Assembly: GCA_035718085.1 (NCBI GenBank) | Contig: DASTHS010000102.1 | Location: forward strand, 1 to 10,019 | Direction of reading: 5' to 3' | Origin: DASTHS01 sp035718085 | GTDB lineage: Bacteria; Actinomycetota; Acidimicrobiia; Acidimicrobiales; Palsa-688 | Length of the DNA stretch: 10,019 nucleotides | In this document: positions 5,783 to 10,019 of the stretch, one piece after another | Layout: the number at the start of each line of letters is the position of its first letter | Numbering within the stretch: the stretch's first letter is position 1 | Position numbers and translations under genes: made by a program | Notes under the pieces: model-generated | The model's database searches: none | The model's input: the letters and a program-made list of their open reading frames with translations, nothing else | Told to the model about the DNA's origin: nothing

Positions 5783-7243
5783 ATGTTGACGACACGATCG
5801 ACCTCTCAGGCGCCTCCGGCCAGCCAGCCGGCCTCGGTCGCCACCCTCCTCGACGAAGCCCGGTCAGGCCGCATGCACCGGCGGGCCGCGCTGGTCTCGG
5901 GCGTCGGGTTCTTCACCGACGCCTACGACCTCTTCGTCATCAGCACGGTCGCCGTGCTCGTGACCAAGCAGTGGCACCTCGACCGCACCCAGACCAGCTG
6001 GGTGACCGGGGCGGCGATCCTCGGCGCCTTCGTCGGCGCCGTGGCCTTCGGGCGCCTCGCCGACCGCATCGGCCGCCGGCCCGTCTACGGCATCGTGGCC
6101 GCCCTCATGGTGCTCGGCGCCCTGGCCTCGGCGTTCGCGCCGTCGTTCGGCACCCTGGTCGCCGCCCGCCTCCTCCTCGGCCTGGGCATCGGCGGCGACT
6201 ACCCGGTGTCGGCGGTGCTGATGAGCGAGTACTCCAACCGGGCCGACCGGGGCCGCATGGTGAGCATCGTCTTCTCGATGCAGGCCGTCGGCCTGGTCGT
6301 CGGCCCGGCCGTGGCCATCGCCCTGCTCGAGTCGGGCATCGGCGGCGACCTGACCTGGCGGCTGCTGCTCGGCTTCGGCGCCATCCCGGCCGCCGCGGTC
6401 ATCTGGCTGCGCACCCGGATGCCCGAGTCGCCCCGCTTCCGCGCCGAGGTGCAGGGCGACGAGGCGCAGGCCGCCCGCGACCTGGCGGCGTTCGCCCGCT
6501 TCGGCGGGGCCGGCGACGCCGGCGAGGCCCCCGCCGCCGCAATCCCCGCCCGGGCCCCCGGCCCCCGGGCGGCCGCCCCGGTGGGCGGGCTGTGGTCGAT
6601 GCTGACCCAGCGGCGCACCCTGACCCTGCTGGTCGGCACCGCCGGCGCCTGGTTCCTCTTCGACTACGCCTACTACGGCAACACCCTGTCGCTGCCGGCG
6701 ATCCTCACCGCGGTCGACCCCCACGCGTCGACGGTCGGCAAGCTGGCCCTCAGCCTGCTGCTGTTCGTGGTGTTCGCCGTGCCGGGCTACCTGCTCGCCA
6801 TCTACAAGATGGACACCGTCGGCCACCGGCGCCTGCAGGTGCTCGGCTTCGCGGTGATGGCGGTCGCCTTCCTGGCCCTGGGCCTCGTGCACTCCCTGAC
6901 CACGGTCGTCCCCGCCTTCGTGGCCATCTTCGGGGTGAGCTACTTCTTCGTCGAGTTCGGGCCGAACACCACCACCTTCGTGCTGCCGGCCGAGGTCTTC
7001 CCCACCCACCAGCGCACCACCGGCCACGGCTTCGCCGCCGGGCTCGGCAAGCTCGGCGCCTTCGTGGGCGTCTTCCTCGTGCCCAAGCTGCAGAGCGGGC
7101 TGGGCCTGCGGGGCATGCTGCTCGTGGCCGCCGCCGCCTCGGTGGCCGGCCTGGCCTGCAGCCGCCTGCTGCCCGAGCCGGGCCGGCGCAGCCTCCACGA
7201 GGTGGCCGCCGCCCCCGCCGAGGGCGACGAACTGGCGGCCTGA
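5783..7243 (+). CDS. MFS phosphate:H+ symporter (PHS family)
   Basis: The 486-residue product is a full-length 12-helix major facilitator with a hydrophilic N-tail (1-33) and a long Ala/Pro-rich central cytosolic loop (about 222-270). Marks of the phosphate:H+ symporter family are GVGFFTDAYDLFVI (Asp46, Asp49), GRLADRIGRRPVYG in loop 2-3, LGLGIGGDYPVSAVLMSEY (Asp139, Tyr140) and WFLFDYAYYGN. From memory, the fungal PiPT structure binds phosphate with Tyr150, Gln177, Trp320, Asp324, Tyr328 and Asn431. The equivalents here, Tyr140, Gln167, Trp290, Asp294, Tyr298 and Asn395, are all present, with identical spacing in the WxxxDxxxY set. Import of inorganic phosphate across the cytoplasmic membrane driven by protons is therefore the strong prediction. 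A PHO box lies upstream and phoU is divergent, implying induction under phosphate limitation. It does not appear to be in an operon with the following hydrolase, which lies 126 bases on. Confidence 0.93.
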   Translation: MLTTRSTSQAPPASQPASVATLLDEARSGRMHRRAALVSGVGFFTDAYDLFVISTVAVLVTKQWHLDRTQTSWVTGAAILGAFVGAVAFGRLADRIGRRPVYGIVAALMVLGALASAFAPSFGTLVAARLLLGLGIGGDYPVSAVLMSEYSNRADRGRMVSIVFSMQAVGLVVGPAVAIALLESGIGGDLTWRLLLGFGAIPAAAVIWLRTRMPESPRFRAEVQGDEAQAARDLAAFARFGGAGDAGEAPAAAIPARAPGPRAAAPVGGLWSMLTQRRTLTLLVGTAGAWFLFDYAYYGNTLSLPAILTAVDPHASTVGKLALSLLLFVVFAVPGYLLAIYKMDTVGHRRLQVLGFAVMAVAFLALGLVHSLTTVVPAFVAIFGVSYFFVEFGPNTTTFVLPAEVFPTHQRTTGHGFAAGLGKLGAFVGVFLVPKLQSGLGLRGMLLVAAAASVAGLACSRLLPEPGRRSLHEVAAAPAEGDELAA

Positions 7244-7248
7244 CCGCC

Positions 7249-7303
7249 CGGCCCCGGGGCCGCCCCGCCTCCGATCAGCCGGCGCTGGTCAGCAGGAGCC
7301 GGC
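7249..7303 (+). terminator. GC-rich hairpins after the symporter gene, possible terminator
   Basis: A perfect 14-bp palindrome, CGGCCCCGGGGCCG (7249-7262), lies five bases after the symporter stop. A second hairpin can form between GCCGGC at 7278-7283 and GCCGGC at 7298-7303, with an inner GCTG/CAGC stem. Neither is followed by a T-run, so intrinsic termination is uncertain. GC-rich sequence makes such stems by chance. Confidence 0.3.
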
Positions 7304-7357
7304 GCCCCCGGCGGCGAACCTCCCCGACAGCGGTCACCGGCGGTGGCCGGCGCGCAC

Positions 7358-7363
7358 GGGAGG
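7358..7363 (+). promoter_or_regulatory. Ribosome binding site deciding the hydrolase start
   Basis: GGGAGG ends six bases before GTG 7370. The upstream in-frame GTG at 7343 would place this site inside the gene, so 7370 is preferred. Confidence 0.6.
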
Positions 7364-7369
7364 CGACGA

Positions 7370-9562
7370 GTGGAGCTACGCAGGCCGATCACGGTGGCGG
7401 TCGCCGCGGCGGTGGCGGCGATCGCCGGCACGCCGGCGGCGTGGGCCACCACCCCGAGCCCCCCGCCGGGCGCGCCGGCGGTCGAGTCGGCCCCGTCGAG
7501 CCTCACCGGCCTGACCCCCGAGCTGCCGCCCGACGTGATCGCCGCCAGCGCCGCCCCCGGCAGCACCTGGACCCCCGAGGCGGCCACCTACGGCACCGCG
7601 GTGGAGAACGACGTGGTCGTGAAGAGCACCACCGACGGGGCCGCCCTGCGGGTCAACGTGATCCGCCCCGCCAACCCCGACGGCACCCCGGCGGCCGGCC
7701 CGTTCCCGGTGCTGCTCACCATGACCCCCTACGGCAAGGGCACGGCGGCGGCCAGCGCGCCGGGCTCCGCCGCCCAGCCCGGCGGCGGGTCGCCCACCGG
7801 CGGCGAGGACGCCTACCTCGTCGAGCGCGGCTACATCGAGGTGGTGATGGACGTCCGGGGCACCGGCGACTCCGAGGGCACCTGGGGCCTGTTCGACCCC
7901 GTGCAGCAGCAGGACGCCATCGACGTCGTCAACTGGGCCGTCAACCCCGCGGACCTGCCCGGCTCCGACGGCAAGGTGGGCACCTTCGGGCCGTCCTACC
8001 TCGGCATCAACCAGCTGCTGCTCGCCGGCGCCGAGCCGAAGGGCTCGCCGCTCAAGGCCATCTTCCCGGTGGTGGCCGCCAACGACCTCTACGCCGACAC
8101 CTCGTTCATGGGCGGCCTGCTCGACTTCGAGTTCGACGAGGCCTACCTGGGCATCACCGCCGAGGGCAACACCGCCAACCCGGTCACCGACACCACCAGC
8201 GACAGCGCCCTGCTCGGCGACCTGGCCACCATCGAGGCCGACCACGCCACCGGCCTGGCCAGCTACCACGCGGCGTCGACGGCGAACATCCTCAGCGGCG
8301 GCGACGAGGCCTACGACTCCAACGCCGCCGCCCCCGCCGACCGCGGCTACTGGGGTGCCCGCAGCCCCCGCGACGTGCTGGCCAACGTGGTGGCCAACGG
8401 CATCCCCGCCTACCTGGTCGGCGGCGAGTTCGACATCTTCCAGAACGGCGAGCCGGCCAACTACGCCGCCCTGCAGAACCTCTACGCCGGCCGGCCGGCC
8501 GGCGCCCCCATGGCCCCGGGCCAGCCCACCACCGGCCGCTACCAACTGATCGACGGGCCCTGGGAGCACCTCAACGGCTCCAGCGTCGACGTCGACCCCC
8601 TCGAGCTGGAGTGGTTCGACACGTGGCTGAAGGGCGAGGCGACGGGCATGGCCGACACGCCGACCCCGCTGCACTACTACGACCTGGGCAGCGGCACCTT
8701 CGACGAGACCTCGACCTACCCCTTCGCCGGCTCCGCGCCCCACACGTACTACTTCGGGCCGGGCGGCACCCTCACCGACGCAGCCCCGACCCAGGCCAGC
8801 GCCGGCAGCGACACCATCGCCTTCAGCCAGGCCGGCAGCCCGTGCGGCCGCCCGGTCGACCAGTGGTCGATGGGCGGGGTGTCGATCGCCGCCAGCGAGG
8901 CCGGCGTGCTCGCCCCCTGCACCGAGAGCGACGGCACCGTGCCGGGGCCGGCCTACTCGACGACCTACACCACCGCCCCGTTCGCCACCGCCCAGACCGT
9001 CGCCGGGCCGATCACCGCCACCATCGACGCGTCGGCGACGACCACCGACACCCAGTGGGTCGTCGAGGTGGAGGAGGTCACCCCCGACGGCACCTCGTTC
9101 CCCCTCACCGAGGGCGCCCTGCTCGGCTCGCTGCGGGCCACCGACCCGACCCAGTCGTGGACCCAGCAGGGCACCACCGTGCTGCCCTGGCACCCCTACA
9201 CCGCGGCGTCGCGGGCGCCGGTGGTGCCGGGGCAGACCACCCAGTACCAGGTGCAGGTGTTCCCGACCCTGGCGACCATCGCCGCCGGCGACGCCCTGCG
9301 GGTGACCGTGTCGACCGCCGACACCCCCCACCTCACCCCGCTGCCGGGCGACCTCACCAACCTGGAGGGCGGCGTCTACACCATCGACCGGGGGCCGGCG
9401 GCGCCGTCGTCGCTCACCGTCGACCTCGACCCCGCCCTGACCCCCGCCGGCCCGCCGCCGGGCCTGCCGGAGGCGCCCACCGCCGGCCTGCTCGGCCTGG
9501 CCCTGGCCGGGGCCGGCGCGCTGGTGCTGGGCGGCCGGGCGCGACGCGCCGGGGGTCGCTGA
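7370..9562 (+). CDS. Secreted CocE/NonD-type (S15 family) hydrolase with C-terminal membrane or sorting tail
   Basis: The 730-residue product starts with a Sec signal peptide (MELRRPITVAVAAAVAAIAG, cleavage probably after AWA near residue 25). An alpha/beta-hydrolase domain of the X-Pro dipeptidyl-peptidase S15/CocE family spans about 75-410. The nucleophile is Ser209 in TFGPSYLGIN, with Asp355 in GGEFDIFQNGE and His400 in DGPWEHLNG completing the triad. Tyr121 in TPYGKG sits where CocE has its oxyanion-hole Tyr. The second half (about 420-690) fits the beta-sandwich PepX_C domain. CocE itself is about 574 residues, so this protein is larger at both ends. The C-terminus has Pro-rich sequence, LPEAP (699-703), a hydrophobic helix (about 706-721) and RARRAGGR, a tail that would keep it at the cell surface. 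Substrate is unknown; family members are esterases, amidases or acylases. GTG 7370 is chosen by its ribosome binding site. It stands alone between flanking intergenic gaps. Confidence 0.88.
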   Translation: MELRRPITVAVAAAVAAIAGTPAAWATTPSPPPGAPAVESAPSSLTGLTPELPPDVIAASAAPGSTWTPEAATYGTAVENDVVVKSTTDGAALRVNVIRPANPDGTPAAGPFPVLLTMTPYGKGTAAASAPGSAAQPGGGSPTGGEDAYLVERGYIEVVMDVRGTGDSEGTWGLFDPVQQQDAIDVVNWAVNPADLPGSDGKVGTFGPSYLGINQLLLAGAEPKGSPLKAIFPVVAANDLYADTSFMGGLLDFEFDEAYLGITAEGNTANPVTDTTSDSALLGDLATIEADHATGLASYHAASTANILSGGDEAYDSNAAAPADRGYWGARSPRDVLANVVANGIPAYLVGGEFDIFQNGEPANYAALQNLYAGRPAGAPMAPGQPTTGRYQLIDGPWEHLNGSSVDVDPLELEWFDTWLKGEATGMADTPTPLHYYDLGSGTFDETSTYPFAGSAPHTYYFGPGGTLTDAAPTQASAGSDTIAFSQAGSPCGRPVDQWSMGGVSIAASEAGVLAPCTESDGTVPGPAYSTTYTTAPFATAQTVAGPITATIDASATTTDTQWVVEVEEVTPDGTSFPLTEGALLGSLRATDPTQSWTQQGTTVLPWHPYTAASRAPVVPGQTTQYQVQVFPTLATIAAGDALRVTVSTADTPHLTPLPGDLTNLEGGVYTIDRGPAAPSSLTVDLDPALTPAGPPPGLPEAPTAGLLGLALAGAGALVLGGRARRAGGR

Positions 9563-9594
9563 CCGGGGCCGGCTCGCACCGGTCCACGCCCCGG
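9563..9594 (+). terminator. Imperfect hairpin after the hydrolase gene, possible terminator
   Basis: CCGGGG (9563-9568) can pair with CCCCGG (9589-9594), with an inner CCGG/CCGG stem (9569-9572 with 9579-9582). It starts right after the stop codon. No T-run follows. The 11-mer GGCCGGCTCGC is also directly repeated here (9567-9577 and 9593-9603), which could instead be an operator for the toxin-antitoxin genes. Weak call. Confidence 0.25.
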
Positions 9595-9630
9595 CCGGCT
9601 CGCCTCGGACCGCCGCCGCCCCGACCACGG

Positions 9631-9636
9631 TATGAT
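9631..9636 (+). promoter_or_regulatory. -10 element TATGAT of the toxin-antitoxin operon (leaderless)
   Basis: TATGAT is one base from the TATAAT consensus and ends six bases before ATG 9643, so the transcript would start at about the antitoxin start codon. No ribosome binding site precedes that ATG. It is one of the few AT-rich points in the window. No clear -35 is seen about 17 bases upstream. Confidence 0.6.
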
Positions 9637-9642
9637 GATGGT

Positions 9643-9885
9643 ATGACCGTGGAGAAGGTCACCGTCAGCCTGGACCCGGCCGTGGCGCAGAGGGCCCGTC
9701 GCGAGGTGGCCGCCGGCCGAGCACGCTCGTTGAGCGAATGGCTCAACGAGGTGGCCCGCGCCCGCCTCGACTCCGACGACCTGGCCGGCATCCTCGAGGG
9801 CATCTTCGCCGACACCGGCGGGCCGCCGACCGACGACGAGCTCGACCGGGCCCGCCGGCGGCTGCAGCACGCACGACGGGGATGA
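9643..9885 (+). CDS. Antitoxin of a VapBC-like type II system, ribbon-helix-helix-like
   Basis: The 80-residue product opens with a short strand (KVTVSLDPAVAQRARREV) and then two helices with SLSEWLNEVARARL, the layout of ribbon-helix-helix DNA-binding antitoxins that repress their own promoter. Residues about 43-80 are acidic then basic (ILEGIFADTGGPPTDDELDRARRRL) and would be the toxin-wrapping tail. Its stop overlaps the toxin start by ATGA (9882-9885), so translation is coupled and antitoxin is made first, typical of type II pairs. ATG 9643 is the start because the -10 box lies immediately upstream. The other three ATGs at 9632, 9635 and 9638 are out of frame and would read only MMMV before a stop. 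The antitoxin family is inferred from the short N-terminal pattern; the pairing with a PIN toxin is strong support. Confidence 0.85.
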   Translation: MTVEKVTVSLDPAVAQRARREVAAGRARSLSEWLNEVARARLDSDDLAGILEGIFADTGGPPTDDELDRARRRLQHARRG

Positions 9886-10019
9886 CGCTGGTGCTCGACG
9901 CAGGGGCGCTCATCGCCGTCGAGCGAGGCGATCGCGAGACGGCGCTCGTCATCGAGGCGGCCCGGCGAGACGGCCAGGCGTGCGTGGTGCCGGCCGGGGT
10001 GGTGGCGCAGGTGTGGCGC
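9882..10019 (+). CDS. vapC: PIN-domain toxin, VapC-like, 3' end beyond window
   Basis: Only the first 46 residues are in view; a VapC is usually about 125-140. They start with the PIN hallmark VLDAGALIAVERGD, in which Asp6 is the first metal-binding acid and Glu14 lies in the following helix. Next comes VVPAGVVAQVWR, the second strand-helix where many PIN proteins have a conserved Glu (S-x-x-x-x-E). Here that place is taken by Gln43 or a neighbour, as in some actinobacterial PIN toxins that I recall as ending this motif AQVWR. PIN toxins are Mg2+-dependent RNases that cut tRNA or rRNA and are neutralised by the antitoxin encoded just upstream. The remaining acidic residues are beyond the edge, so catalytic completeness cannot be judged. 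Confidence 0.85.
   Translation, partial: MTLVLDAGALIAVERGDRETALVIEAARRDGQACVVPAGVVAQVWR

Noticed and set aside
7376..9628. Open frame of 750 codons on the minus strand opposite the hydrolase.
   Set aside because: Gly/Arg/Val-rich shadow. The plus strand has an intact signal peptide, Ser/Asp/His triad and a ribosome binding site.
5767..9885. Single open frame of 1372 codons on the plus strand ending with the antitoxin.
   Set aside because: Only the last 80 codons read as a real protein. The rest is an Arg/Pro-rich shadow of the symporter and hydrolase genes in another frame; it is open only because stop codons are rare at this GC content.
1..10019. Search for tRNA, rRNA, riboswitch, CRISPR array, insertion sequence, phage att site or replication origin.
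   Set aside because: No cloverleaf-like arms, regularly spaced repeats, transposase motifs, flanking inverted repeats or AT-rich iteron clusters were seen by eye. A covariance-model scan was not possible here.

Overview
The window is very GC-rich DNA, visibly above 70 percent G+C with G or C in almost every third codon position. It has GTG starts, a SigE-type sigma factor of the kind common in Actinomycetota, and a Streptomyces-like PHO box. It is most likely chromosome of a high-GC actinomycete, perhaps of the Acidimicrobiia type; the class is a guess. I see no RNA genes, insertion sequences, phage genes or CRISPR arrays. Eight protein genes cover nearly all of it, and no gene-free stretch reaches 300 bases.

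Layout. (1) 1-922, minus strand: 5' part of a secreted GH25 muramidase gene that runs off the left edge. (2) 1076-3792, plus strand, divergent from it: a sigma factor of the SigE family, overlapping by ATGA a membrane protein with an anti-sigma-like cytosolic tail, one membrane helix and a large extracytoplasmic beta-propeller. (3) 3860-5672, minus strand, convergent with the previous pair: phoU followed by a K+-channel-like membrane protein with an altered selectivity filter. (4) 5783-7243, plus strand, divergent from phoU: an MFS phosphate:H+ symporter that retains all expected phosphate-binding residues. (5) 7370-9562, plus strand: a secreted CocE/S15-type hydrolase with a C-terminal membrane or sorting tail. 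(6) 9643-10019, plus strand: a VapBC-like toxin-antitoxin pair; the toxin is cut by the right edge.

How they fit. The centre is a phosphate module. The 110-bp gap between phoU and the symporter holds three tandem 11-bp units. The middle one matches the Streptomyces PhoP-box consensus, as I recall it, at every position. This points to PhoP control of the symporter and possibly of phoU plus channel, so that a phosphate-signalling protein, a phosphate symporter and an ion channel would answer to the same signal. The left part looks like an envelope-sensing unit: sigma factor, propeller-bearing putative anti-sigma partner, and a divergent cell-wall hydrolase as a possible target.

Three genes (GH25, phoU, antitoxin) have a TAnnnT -10 element ending only 6-7 nt before the start codon, which fits leaderless transcripts. 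The other starts have recognisable purine-rich ribosome binding sites. The most novel-looking points are the phoU/channel/symporter locus with its PHO box, the TLTFGD pore, and the sigma/beta-propeller pair.
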